DNA from: Micromonospora trifolii
Lineage (GTDB): Bacteria; Actinomycetota; Actinomycetes; Mycobacteriales; Micromonosporaceae
Assembly: GCF_022229005.1 (NCBI RefSeq)
Contig: NZ_JAKKFD010000037.1
Span: 62,001-126,000, forward strand
Direction of reading: 5' to 3'
DNA length: 64,000 nt
The notes beneath the pieces are model-generated. The model had not been told where the DNA came from, ran no database searches, and saw nothing but the letters and a program-made list of their open reading frames with translations. This document shows positions 45,350 through 53,813 of the stretch, one piece after another; position 1 is the first letter of the stretch; every line of letters begins with the position of its first letter. Made by a program: the position numbers and the translations under genes.

Positions 45350-46396
45350 TCAAGCAGATCTTGCGTAAGACAGACGGGCGGAACTCGGCGCGACAGCTGT
45401 GGAACCGCGCACCACCAGCTCCGGGCGGAACAGGTACTCCGAGTGCGGGGCGCCGTGCCCGTTGATCTCGTCCACCAGGGCGCGGACGGCGGCCACCGCC
45501 ATCGCGGTGACCGGTTGCCGCATCGTGGTCAGCGGCGGGTCGGTGAAGGCCATCAGCGGGGAGTCGTCGTAGCCGACCACGGAGAGGCCGTCGGGGACGT
45601 TGAGGCCGCGTTGGCGGGCGGCCCGGATCGCGCCGAGCGCCATCAGGTCCGAGCCGCAGACCACGCCGGTGACGCCGCGGTCCAGCAGGCGGCCGGCGGC
45701 GGCCTCGCCACCCTCCACTCCGAACAGTGACAGCTCGGCCAGCGGACCCAGGTCGGCCTCGGCGACGCCGGCCAGTCGGGTCATCGCGGAGCGCCAGCCG
45801 GCCACCTTGCGCTGCACCGGAACGAACCGGTCCGGGCCGGTGATCAGGCCGATCCGCCGGTGCCCGAGGGCGACCAGGTGGGCGACGGCCAGCTCGGCCG
45901 CCTCCCGGTCGTCGCAGGAGACGAAGGGCGCGCCGATGCCGGGCACGTACCCGTTGATCATCACGACCGGCAACGGCCGGGCGAGCAGCGCCCGGTAGCG
46001 GTCGTGGTTGGCGGCCGTGTCGGCGTGCAGCCCGGAGACGAAGACGATCCCGGAGACCTGCCGGTCCAGCAGCATCTCCACGTACTCGTCCTCGGTCACG
46101 CCGCCGGCGGTCTGGGTGCAGAGCACCGGGGTGAACCCGCTCTGCGCCAGTGTGGACTCGATGACCTGGGCGAAGGCGGGGAAGATCGGGTTGTCCAGCT
46201 CCGGCACCACCAGGCCGACCAGCCCGGCGCTGCGCTTACGCAGCCGGGCCGGGCGCTCGTACCCGAGCACGTCGAGGGCGGTGAGGACAGCCTGCCGGGT
46301 CTCCGGGGCCACGCCGGGGCGGTCGTTGAGCACCCGCGACACCGTGGCCTCGCTGACTTCGGCCTGCTGGGCGATGTCGGACAGTCGAGCGCGCAT
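45350..46396 (-). CDS. malR: LacI family maltose-operon regulator (MalR-like)
   Basis: 348 residues. N-terminal HTH (LSDIAQQAEVSEATVSRVLNDRPGVAPETRQAVL) and a periplasmic-binding-protein-type core. It is divergent from malEFG and upstream of a glucosidase. Several CTTGC/GCAAG sites in the shared region match the kind of operator known for actinomycete MalR/AglR proteins. Likely repressor, released by maltose or a maltodextrin. Confidence 0.88.
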   Translation of the reverse strand: MRARLSDIAQQAEVSEATVSRVLNDRPGVAPETRQAVLTALDVLGYERPARLRKRSAGLVGLVVPELDNPIFPAFAQVIESTLAQSGFTPVLCTQTAGGVTEDEYVEMLLDRQVSGIVFVSGLHADTAANHDRYRALLARPLPVVMINGYVPGIGAPFVSCDDREAAELAVAHLVALGHRRIGLITGPDRFVPVQRKVAGWRSAMTRLAGVAEADLGPLAELSLFGVEGGEAAAGRLLDRGVTGVVCGSDLMALGAIRAARQRGLNVPDGLSVVGYDDSPLMAFTDPPLTTMRQPVTAMAVAAVRALVDEINGHGAPHSEYLFRPELVVRGSTAVAPSSARLSYARSA

Positions 46397-46416
46397 GGCG
46401 GCACTTTAGCCCACCG

Positions 46417-46475
46417 GCAAGTTCTTGCGGGGTGTCTTGCAAGCCCTTCCATTACTTGCAACGTCTTGCTAACGT
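46417..46475. promoter_or_regulatory. mal operator/promoter region
   Basis: GCAAGTTCTTGC (46417-46428), CTTGCAAG (46436-46443) and two more CTTGC words (46455, 46465) surround a promoter for malE: TTCCAT (46447-46452), 17 bp, TAACGT (46470-46475). A degenerate GCAAGAACTTCC follows at 46522. LacI binding at these sites would block both directions (inference). Confidence 0.6.
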
Positions 46476-46594
46476 CCCCGCAACATGCGAGAGCAGCGGC
46501 GCAGCATCCGTGCGCCGGATGGCAAGAACTTCCAGAGGTTTCCACTGGCGGGCCGCCCTTCCCCCGGCGGACCGCCATGACGACAGGAGCACCG

Positions 46595-47842
46595 ATGCGC
46601 ATCCGTACCGCGGGTGTGGTCGCCCTCTTCGCCCTGGCGCTCGCCGCCTCGGGCTGCGGTGGCGACAGCGACGAGCCGGCCGCGAAGGACACCCCCAAGG
46701 CCGCCGGCGGCAAACTGGTGATCTGGGCGGACGACAAGCGGACCGCCGCCCTCAAGCCGTTCGCCGAGAAGTTCGGCCAGGAGAACGGCGTCACCGTCGA
46801 GGTCCAGGCCGTCAGCAAGGACCTCCAGACCAACTTCGTCACCGCGTCCCAGCAGGGCAGCGGGCCGGACGTGGTGGTCGGCGCGCACGACTGGATCGGC
46901 AACCTGGTGCAGAACGGCGCCATCGACCCGGTGCAGCTCGCCGCCGAGCAGAAGAGCGCCTTCAACGCGACAGCCATCAAGGCTGTCACCTTCAACGGCC
47001 AGCTCTACGGAGTGCCGTACGCGCAGGAGAACCTGGCGCTGATCCGCAACACCGAGCTGGCCCCGGAGGCGCCGAAGACCATCGAGGACCTGGTCGCCGC
47101 CGGCAAAACGCTCAAGGCGTCGAAGAAGGCCACCGAGACGCTCTGCCTCCAGGTCGGCCAGAACGGCGACGCGTACCACATCTACCCGCTGTACACCTCG
47201 GCCGGCGGTTACCTCTTCGGGACCGGCGCCAACGGGGACTACGACCCGAAGGACCTGGGCGTGGGCAAGCCCGAGTCGATCGAAGCCTTCAAGAAGATCG
47301 GCGCGCTCGGCGAGAAGGGCGCGGGCGTACTCAAGCGCTCCATCGCCGACACCAACTCGATCGCCACCTTCACCGGCAAGAAGTGCGCGTACCTGGTCTC
47401 CGGGCCTTGGGCCGTGGCCGACGTGAAGAAGGCCAACATCAAGTACGACATCTCGGCGATCCCCGGCTTCGCCGGTGGCAAGGAGGCCCAGCCGTTCGTG
47501 GGCGTGCAGGCGTTCTACGTCGCCGCCAAGGGCAAGAACAAGGCGCTGGCCCAGGAGTTCGTGGCCAACTACACCACGACTCCCGAGCTGGCCGTCGCGC
47601 TGTACAACGCCGAGCCCCGCCCGCCGGCGCTGACCGCCGCCCTCGACCAGGTGAAGGGCACCGACCCGGACCTGGCCAAGTTCCAGGAGGCGGGCAGGAA
47701 CGGGCAGGTCCTTCCGGCCATCCCGGCGATGGCGGCGATCTGGGACCCGTTCGGCAAGGCCGAGGCAGCCGTCATCGGCGGGGCGGACCCGACCAGCACC
47801 ATCACCGCGGCCGGCAAGACCATCTCCGGCCAGATCAAGTAA
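46595..47842 (+). CDS. malE: Maltose/maltodextrin ABC transporter, solute-binding lipoprotein
   Basis: 415 residues from ATG 46595 (AGGAG 6 nt upstream; an ATG at 46577 is weaker). Lipoprotein signal ending LALAASGCGG, then a MalE-like fold: KLVIWADDKRTAALKPFAEKFGQENG near the start and PFVGVQAFYVAAKGKNKALAQEF later. It captures maltose or maltodextrins outside the membrane. The first gene of malEFG; no malK is present, as in Streptomyces where a shared ATPase (MsiK) is encoded elsewhere. Confidence 0.93.
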   Translation: MRIRTAGVVALFALALAASGCGGDSDEPAAKDTPKAAGGKLVIWADDKRTAALKPFAEKFGQENGVTVEVQAVSKDLQTNFVTASQQGSGPDVVVGAHDWIGNLVQNGAIDPVQLAAEQKSAFNATAIKAVTFNGQLYGVPYAQENLALIRNTELAPEAPKTIEDLVAAGKTLKASKKATETLCLQVGQNGDAYHIYPLYTSAGGYLFGTGANGDYDPKDLGVGKPESIEAFKKIGALGEKGAGVLKRSIADTNSIATFTGKKCAYLVSGPWAVADVKKANIKYDISAIPGFAGGKEAQPFVGVQAFYVAAKGKNKALAQEFVANYTTTPELAVALYNAEPRPPALTAALDQVKGTDPDLAKFQEAGRNGQVLPAIPAMAAIWDPFGKAEAAVIGGADPTSTITAAGKTISGQIK

Positions 47843-49485
47843 TGAGTACGCCGCTGTCCGGCCCGGGGTCTGCCACGCAGGCCCCGGGCCGGGAGCCCGC
47901 CGGCTCCCGCCCCCCGCGCTCTCGCCCGTCGCGTACCCGCGACGACGCGCCGATCAGCCTGACCGGTCTCGCCGGCAAGGTGCTCCTGCTCGGCCTGACC
48001 GCCGGTGTCGCGGTCTGGGCGGCGTTCCCGCTCATCGCCGCCGGAATGTGGCCCGGCCTGGCACTGCTGGCGGCGTGCACCGCCGGGCTGTTCTACCTGT
48101 ACCTCACCCGCCGGCACATCCCGGCCAAGTACCTGGTCCCGGGAACCCTGTTCCTGATCGCCTTCCAGGTCTTCCCGGTGCTCTACACCGCCAGCACCGC
48201 CTTCACCAACTTCGGCGACGGGCACCGGGGCAGCAAGGACGACGCGATCGTCGCCATCGGGTCCTCGTCGGTCACCCAGGTACCCGGGTCCGCCGAGTAC
48301 GCCCTGTCCATCGCCACGAAGGGCGACCCGGCCACCGGCGCGCTGGTCTTCCTGGTCACCGACCCGGGCACCGGCGCGGTCTCCGTCGGCGACACTGACG
48401 GGCTGCGCCGACTCGACCCCGCCGACGTCACTGTCGCCACCGGTGGCCGGGTCACCGCCGCCGACGGGTACACAGTGCTGACCGTCGGCCAGGCCAGCTC
48501 CCGCAGCAAGGAGATCACCGATCTGGTGGTGCCCACCCCGGGCGGCGCGGTGCGCTCCAGCGGACTGTCCCGCGCGTACGAGGGCAAGGCGGTGCGGGCG
48601 TACGACGCCGGCTGCGACTGCGTCCGGGACGCCGAGACCGGGCAGACCTGGACCGCCGACGCCGAGGCGGGCGCCTTCGTCGCCGCCGACGGTGAGCGGC
48701 TGGCCCAGGGCTGGAAGGTCAACGTCGGGCTGACCAACTTCACCCGGGTGCTCACCGACGAGAACATCTCCGGCCCGTTCCTGAGCAGTCTCATCTGGAA
48801 CTTCGCCTTCGCCATCGGCTCCACCGGCGGAACGTTCCTGCTCGGCATGCTGATCGCCCTGGTCCTGCACTCGCCCCGGATGCGCGGCACCAACTTCTAC
48901 CGGGTGCTGCTCGTCCTGCCGTACGCCATGCCGTCGTTCGCGATGCTGCTGGCCTGGCGGGACATGTTCAACGCCGACTTCGGGCTGATCAACAGCCTGT
49001 TCGGGGTGAATGTGGACTGGTTCGGGCAGGCGTGGACGGCCCGCTTCGCGGTCATCCTCGTGCAGCTCTGGCTCGGCTACCCGTACATGTTCCTGGTCGC
49101 CACCGGCGCGTTGCAGGCCATCCCGCGTGAGCTGACCGAAGCCACATCGGTCGACGGGGCATCGCCCTGGCAGTCCTTCCGGGCGGTCACCCTGCCGCTG
49201 CTGCTGGTCGCGCTCTCCCCGCTGCTGATCTCGTCGTTCGCGTTCAACTTCAACAACTTCAACGCGATCTACCTGACCACCGAGGGCGCGCCCTTCCCCG
49301 CTGACAACCCGGCCAACGGTGCCACCGACCTGCTCATCACGTACACCTACCGGCTGGCCTTCGGCGGGCAGGGCGCGCAGTTCGGCTTCGCCGCCGCGAT
49401 CTCACTGTTCATCTTCGCCATCGTCGCGGTGGTCTCCGCGGTGAGCTTCCGGCGGACCCGCCAACAGGAAGAGGTGTACGCGTGA
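47842..49485 (+). CDS. malF: Maltose ABC transporter permease
   Basis: 547 residues. A cytoplasmic Pro/Arg-rich tail, two or three helices, a large extracytoplasmic domain (about residues 125-300) as in E. coli MalF, and then the permease core with the EAA loop ELTEATSVDGASPWQSFRAVTLPLL. The ATG overlaps the malE stop (TAATG). The stop overlaps a GTG start (GTGA) that begins the first of two tandem micro-ORFs. Confidence 0.93.
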   Translation: MSTPLSGPGSATQAPGREPAGSRPPRSRPSRTRDDAPISLTGLAGKVLLLGLTAGVAVWAAFPLIAAGMWPGLALLAACTAGLFYLYLTRRHIPAKYLVPGTLFLIAFQVFPVLYTASTAFTNFGDGHRGSKDDAIVAIGSSSVTQVPGSAEYALSIATKGDPATGALVFLVTDPGTGAVSVGDTDGLRRLDPADVTVATGGRVTAADGYTVLTVGQASSRSKEITDLVVPTPGGAVRSSGLSRAYEGKAVRAYDAGCDCVRDAETGQTWTADAEAGAFVAADGERLAQGWKVNVGLTNFTRVLTDENISGPFLSSLIWNFAFAIGSTGGTFLLGMLIALVLHSPRMRGTNFYRVLLVLPYAMPSFAMLLAWRDMFNADFGLINSLFGVNVDWFGQAWTARFAVILVQLWLGYPYMFLVATGALQAIPRELTEATSVDGASPWQSFRAVTLPLLLVALSPLLISSFAFNFNNFNAIYLTTEGAPFPADNPANGATDLLITYTYRLAFGGQGAQFGFAAAISLFIFAIVAVVSAVSFRRTRQQEEVYA

Positions 49486-49541
49486 GCGCGAGGAGTGAGC
49501 TTGCGAGCCCCGCAGTCGCGAACGAAAGGTGGCTCGCGTGA
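49482..49541 (+). CDS. Repeat-encoded micro-ORF A
   Basis: 19 codons (MSARSELASPAVANERWLA) then TGA. The GTG overlaps the malF stop and the TGA overlaps the GTG of micro-ORF B. GAAGAGG lies upstream. Probably a by-product of the repeat, but translation would be obligatory if malG is reached by coupling. Confidence 0.4.
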   Translation: MSARSELASPAVANERWLA

Positions 49542-49597
49542 GCGCGAGGAGTGAGCTTGCGAGCCCCGCAGTCGCGAACGAAAGGTGGCTCGCGTGA
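49538..49597 (+). CDS. Repeat-encoded micro-ORF B
   Basis: Same 19-residue product as micro-ORF A; GAAAGGTGG at 49523-49531 lies 6 nt before its GTG. Its TGA overlaps the malG GTG at 49594. Confidence 0.4.
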   Translation: MSARSELASPAVANERWLA

Positions 49598-50469
49598 GCG
49601 CGAGGAACGGGGTGCGGCGTAACCGCTGGTTCGCCCAGGTCGGCTGGCGGCATCTGGTGGCAGTGCTCGGCGTGCTGTTCAGCCTCTTCCCGATCGTGTT
49701 CGTGCTCTCCGCCGCACTGAACCCGCTCGGCACGTTGTCCACCACCGAGTTGGTGCCGACCGGCGGGGTGTCCCTCGGCAACTTCGGCGGACTGTTCGAG
49801 CGAACCGCCTTCGGCCGGTGGTTCCTCAACTCACTGCTGATCGCCGGGGTGGCGTCGTTCGCCTCGGTGTTCCTCTCGGCGCTCGCCGCGTACGCGTTCT
49901 CCCGGATGCGGTTCCGTGGCCGCCGGGTGGGGCTGCTCTCGCTGCTGCTGATCCAGATGTTCCCGCAGTTCCTGGCGATCGTGGCGATCTACCTGATCTT
50001 CGGCACGATCACCGACCTGTGGCCGTCGATCGGCTTCAACACTCCCTGGGGCCTGCTGCTGCTCTACCTGGGTGGTGCACTCGGGGTGAACACCTGGTTG
50101 ATGAAGGGTTTCTTCGACACGCTGCCCCGGGAGCTGGACGAGTCGGCGACCATGGACGGCGCCTCGCACGCCCAGGTCTTCTTCCGGATCATGCTGCCGT
50201 TGGTGGCGCCGATCCTGGCGGTCGCCGGGCTGCTGGCCTTCATCGGCACCATCAACGAGTTCCTGATGGCCAACGTCTTCCTCACCAGCACGGACTCCAA
50301 GACCCTGGCGGTGGGGATGTACGGCCTGTTGGAGGGCAATGAGCGCAACAACAACTTCGGGATCTTCGCGGCCGGCACCCTGCTGACCGCGATCCCGACG
50401 GTGCTGGTCTTCCAGTTCCTCCAGCGGTACATCGTCTCCGGGCTGACCTCGGGCGCCGTCAAGGGTTGA
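49594..50469 (+). CDS. malG: Maltose ABC transporter permease
   Basis: 291 residues from GTG 49594, which overlaps the preceding micro-ORF stop and has GAAAGGTGG upstream. Six membrane helices and the EAA loop ELDESATMDGASHAQVFFRIMLPLVAPIL; ends with YIVSGLTSGAVKG as MalG does. It pairs with MalF. The N-terminus VSARNGVRRNR begins with the same codons as the repeated micro-ORFs. Confidence 0.93.
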   Translation: MSARNGVRRNRWFAQVGWRHLVAVLGVLFSLFPIVFVLSAALNPLGTLSTTELVPTGGVSLGNFGGLFERTAFGRWFLNSLLIAGVASFASVFLSALAAYAFSRMRFRGRRVGLLSLLLIQMFPQFLAIVAIYLIFGTITDLWPSIGFNTPWGLLLLYLGGALGVNTWLMKGFFDTLPRELDESATMDGASHAQVFFRIMLPLVAPILAVAGLLAFIGTINEFLMANVFLTSTDSKTLAVGMYGLLEGNERNNNFGIFAAGTLLTAIPTVLVFQFLQRYIVSGLTSGAVKG

Positions 50470-50639
50470 GGCCGGGGGGCGGTCGACCTCCGGTGGCGCG
50501 AGGTACTGTGCTTCGGCACCGCCACGACGCTGCTCAGCGAGAGCGGGCCAGCGAACGGTGGCGCGCCTGCTTCACTAGCCGCTGGCGGTTCCACCGCCTC
50601 TTCATCCGCCGTCCGGTGCGGTTCCCGGGGAGAACTCTC

Positions 50640-51362
50640 GTGCAATTGTCGATCTTGATGCCGGTCTACAACGAAGCGGAACGCGTCGCGGAGGCACTGA
50701 AGCAGGCCCTCGCCGTGCGGTACCCGTGCGAGATTGAGATCGTGGTGGTCGACGACGGCAGTACTGACGCAACTGCGGAGATCCTCGGTCGGATGGATGA
50801 CGCGCGGCTGCGGGTCGTGACGCACCCGCGTAACGCGGGCAAGGGCGCGGCGATCAAGACGGCAGCGGACAGCGCCCGTGGCGAGTACATGGTGATCCTG
50901 GACGCCGACCTGGAGTACGACCCACAGGACATTCCGAGGCTGCTGGCACCGGTCCTGGAAGGGCACGCGACAGTCGTCTACGGCAACCGCACCTTCGGCA
51001 GCCACAGCGCCTACAGCTTCTGGTACGTGGTCGGAAACCGGGGAGTCACCACGGCGGCGAACGTCCTGTTCAACTCCTACATCGGTGACCTGGAGACGTG
51101 CTTCAAGCTGATGCCGGTGGAGCTGTACCGGTCGCTGAACATCCGCTCCCGCGGGTTCGGCATGGAGGCCGAGGTGACTGGCAAACTGCTGCGGCGGCGG
51201 ATCCGCCCCTACGACGTGCCGATCACCTACCGGGCGCGGGGCCGGGACGAGGGCAAGAAGATCACCTGGCGGGACGGGGTCGAGGCGTTGTGGATCCTGG
51301 GCCGGGAACGGGCCCGGCGTCGTCCCCACGGCGTCCCCGCCAAGACGCTCGCTGACCGATGA
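50640..51362 (+). CDS. Family 2 glycosyltransferase (polyprenyl-phosphate sugar transferase type)
   Basis: 240 residues from GTG 50640. GT-A fold: LSILMPVYNEAERV, VVVDDGSTDAT, GYMVILDADLEYDP-type DxD and a soluble C-terminus without membrane helices. It resembles DPM1-like enzymes that load a sugar onto polyprenyl phosphate. The stop overlaps the next start (ATGA), and a GT-C membrane protein follows two genes on, which fits a lipid-linked sugar route. Confidence 0.88.
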   Translation: MQLSILMPVYNEAERVAEALKQALAVRYPCEIEIVVVDDGSTDATAEILGRMDDARLRVVTHPRNAGKGAAIKTAADSARGEYMVILDADLEYDPQDIPRLLAPVLEGHATVVYGNRTFGSHSAYSFWYVVGNRGVTTAANVLFNSYIGDLETCFKLMPVELYRSLNIRSRGFGMEAEVTGKLLRRRIRPYDVPITYRARGRDEGKKITWRDGVEALWILGRERARRRPHGVPAKTLADR

Positions 51363-51769
51363 CGACCACGACGTACCGGAATCCGACCACTATCGCTCGG
51401 ATCGTCGTGGCGCTCGTCGGGGTGGGCTGCCTGCTCCTGACCGTCCAGGGTGCCGTGCAGGCCACCGGCCGCGGCGCCGCCCTGATGAGTGACCGGGAAC
51501 ACGACCTCCCCGCACTACAGCACCAGGTGGACCTGGAGACGCTCTGGGGCCAGTTCGTCGAGCAGGTGCCCACGGGCAGCCGGATCTCGCTCACCCCGGC
51601 CCGGGCCAACAGGGACCTGTGGCGTCAGCGGTTGAGTGAGCTGGCAGTGCTGCACGGATGTGTGGTCGTCGAGGGCGCGCCGCGGGACTACACAGTGGGC
51701 GTCGCCTCGGTGCAGCGGAAGCGGCCGACCAGCGCCGGCGTGCGGCTTGTCGTACGGAAGGTCGACTGA
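51359..51769 (+). CDS. Small membrane-anchored protein
   Basis: 136 residues with one N-terminal helix (IARIVVALVGVGCLLLTVQGAVQA) and a short exported domain including RISLTPARANRDLWRQRLSELAVLHGCVVV. No family recognised. It lies between a GT2 enzyme and a GT-C-like protein with ATGA coupling to the former, so it is probably part of the same glycosylation unit. Confidence 0.75.
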   Translation: MTTTTYRNPTTIARIVVALVGVGCLLLTVQGAVQATGRGAALMSDREHDLPALQHQVDLETLWGQFVEQVPTGSRISLTPARANRDLWRQRLSELAVLHGCVVVEGAPRDYTVGVASVQRKRPTSAGVRLVVRKVD

Positions 51770-51773
51770 CGAC

Positions 51774-53144
51774 ATGGATGCGACCCCGCTGCTCGCCGTA
51801 CTCGCCCTCCTCGTCGCCGGCTTCCCGCTGGCCTTCGCGATACTGCGCAGTCCCTTCCTCGCCCTGCTCCTCGCGCCCCTGGTGGCGGCGTTGCTGAGCA
51901 CTGTCGCGGTGGTCCTGATGCTGGTCGTCGGCGGTCCACTGCCGTTCTGGATCGCCCTGGTGGTGGCCGCCGGGGCGGTCGGCGCCTGGTGGCTGTTGCG
52001 CCGCCCCGGCGAGCCCGCGCCCTACGGGCGGTGGTCGCACGCGCTGCTGATCGCGCTGCCACTGCTCCCGCCGTGCCTCATGATCTTCGAACCGGCCCAC
52101 CAGTGGGACGCGCACTCGATCTGGTGGCTGCACGCCGGCTACTTCGCCAACGGGAGCGAGTACGCGCGGGCGACCATCGGCAGCCCCGCCTTCGTCTTCT
52201 CGCACACCGACTACCCGCCGCTCGCCTCCGCGCCCGCCGCGGCCGTGTGGAGCGTCGTCGAGCCGGACTTCCGTACCGCCCAGATCGTTGGCGCGTTGGT
52301 CACCGTCTCCGCTGTCGCGATGCTGGTCTACCTGGTCCGGCGGGCGCTGGGCCGGGTGTCCGCGCGGGTGGCCTGGGCGCTGGCCATCGCGGTGGGCCTC
52401 GCTACCTGGTCGAGCGTCCCGTACGCGGTGACCGGCGGGCTCGCCGACGCGCTCTGGTCCGCCGCCTTCGCCGGAGCGGTGGTGGCCCTGCTGCTCAGTG
52501 CGGAACCGCTGCGTCGACCCCTGTTGCCGCTGTTGCTGCTGACCGTCGCGGCCCTCAGTAAGAACGAGGGGCTGATCGCCGCCGCGGGCCTGGCCGTGCT
52601 GGTCACCGTGCGGGCCCGTGCCGACCTGCGGCGAGCCGCGCTGGTCTGGCTGCCGGTGCTGGCCGGGGGCGCCTGGGCGGTGTTGGCCCGCCTGTTGGAC
52701 GCCCAGTCGGACATCACCAACGGCGGCTCGGGTGACCGGAGCGTGGCGATGGTGGAGCGGTTCCAGTTCACCATCGCGGCGCTGTGGGACGTGGTCGGTC
52801 CGGTGCTGGCGGGTGCTGCCGTGGTGGCGCTGCTCGGCACGCTGTTCCTGCGAGGGCGACGGCGTGCCGCCGGGCTGGCGGCGGACGGCTGGGTGTGGGC
52901 GGCCAACGGCTACTACCTGGCTGTTCTGGTCGGGACGTACCTGTCCGGCCCGAACGACATCGAGTGGTGGCTGGCGACCTCGGTGCACCGGGTGACGCTG
53001 CCGGTGCTGCTCCTGGCCGCGGTGAGCCTCGCCGGATGGGTCGCCGTCGCGTTCGGCGGTGACAGCCGGGCGGATTCGCAACCGGTGCTCGACCAGCCGC
53101 GCGAGCCGGCCCTCACGAGTGCCACGCCCACAGCGACCGGTTGA
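51774..53144 (+). CDS. Polytopic GT-C-like glycosyltransferase
   Basis: 456 residues, ten or more membrane helices. An acidic residue in an early loop (PAHQWDAHSIWWLHAGYF) with aromatic neighbours and SHTDYPPLAS further on look like the GT-C fold, which uses lipid-linked sugars outside the membrane. It starts at ATG 51774, 4 nt after the small membrane protein. The acceptor is unknown. Confidence 0.7.
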   Translation: MDATPLLAVLALLVAGFPLAFAILRSPFLALLLAPLVAALLSTVAVVLMLVVGGPLPFWIALVVAAGAVGAWWLLRRPGEPAPYGRWSHALLIALPLLPPCLMIFEPAHQWDAHSIWWLHAGYFANGSEYARATIGSPAFVFSHTDYPPLASAPAAAVWSVVEPDFRTAQIVGALVTVSAVAMLVYLVRRALGRVSARVAWALAIAVGLATWSSVPYAVTGGLADALWSAAFAGAVVALLLSAEPLRRPLLPLLLLTVAALSKNEGLIAAAGLAVLVTVRARADLRRAALVWLPVLAGGAWAVLARLLDAQSDITNGGSGDRSVAMVERFQFTIAALWDVVGPVLAGAAVVALLGTLFLRGRRRAAGLAADGWVWAANGYYLAVLVGTYLSGPNDIEWWLATSVHRVTLPVLLLAAVSLAGWVAVAFGGDSRADSQPVLDQPREPALTSATPTATG

Positions 53145-53204
53145 TCGACTGATCCGCGCCCGTCGGCGGTTCCCACTACTACGATCCGTCGTTCATAGGG
53201 AAGT

Positions 53205-53555
53205 ATGGCGACCGTGGAAGCTCTCAGACTCATCCTCCTCTACGTCCACCTGATCGGGTTCGCCCTGCTGCTCGGTGGCTCGATCGCCCAGTACGCCAGC
53301 GGTCGGCTGCGGATCAACCCGGCCATGCTGTGGGGCGCGGTGATCCAGTTGCTGACCGGGCTCGGCCTCTCCGCGCCGCTGCGCGACGGCGACGAGCCGG
53401 CGCCGGCAAAACTTGTGACGAAGTTGGTGATCGCGCTGCTGATCTTCGTCATGGTCTTCTTCTCCCGGAAGCGGGACGTGGTCAACCGAGGTCATTTCCT
53501 CGCGATCGTCGGTCTGACCCTGGTCAACGCGGCGGTCGCGGTCTTTTGGCGGTAA
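53205..53555 (+). CDS. Small four-helix membrane protein
   Basis: 116 residues, four predicted helices (LRLILLYVHLIGFALLLGGS, LWGAVIQLLTGLGL, TKLVIALLIFVMVFF, LAIVGLTLVNAAVAVFW). Homologous-looking small membrane proteins are common in actinobacteria; function unknown. It is followed by a ~258-bp gap that includes GTTAC/GTAAC inverted words (53648-53663) and the promoter of the nucleoside operon. Confidence 0.78.
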   Translation: MATVEALRLILLYVHLIGFALLLGGSIAQYASGRLRINPAMLWGAVIQLLTGLGLSAPLRDGDEPAPAKLVTKLVIALLIFVMVFFSRKRDVVNRGHFLAIVGLTLVNAAVAVFWR

Positions 53556-53813
53556 CGTCCGAGGAGGAAAGCGTCTCCAGAAAACGGACGTTGCGGACGC
53601 CTTGGCGCTCGGTTACCAGCACGAAGAGTGACTTGTCCCACGCAAGGGTTACACCCGGGTAACAGGCGCTCAACAGTCGTGCACGATTGTCGGCCGGTGG
53701 GTGGGCGCGGGCGTACGCTCCCGTCCGTAACGTGGGACAGCCGGCGGCATACCGCAGGTCGGCTGATGGGCTGCCACCGCATTAGGCGCGGTGTGCAATG
53801 GGAAGGAGACGTC

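Larger units (their letters stand above)
49481..49606 (+). repeat. 56-bp tandem repeat at the malF/malG junction
   Basis: Two identical 56-bp units (49481-49536 and 49537-49592) and the first 14 bases of a third (49593-49606), which is the beginning of malG. Each unit contains GTGAGCGCGAGG at its start and GAAAGGTGG near its end, i.e. a start region and a ribosome-binding site for the next unit. Confidence 0.95.

Noticed and set aside
49481..49606. CRISPR-like array
   Set aside because: The two units are contiguous with no spacers and encode a coding/start region; there are no cas genes.
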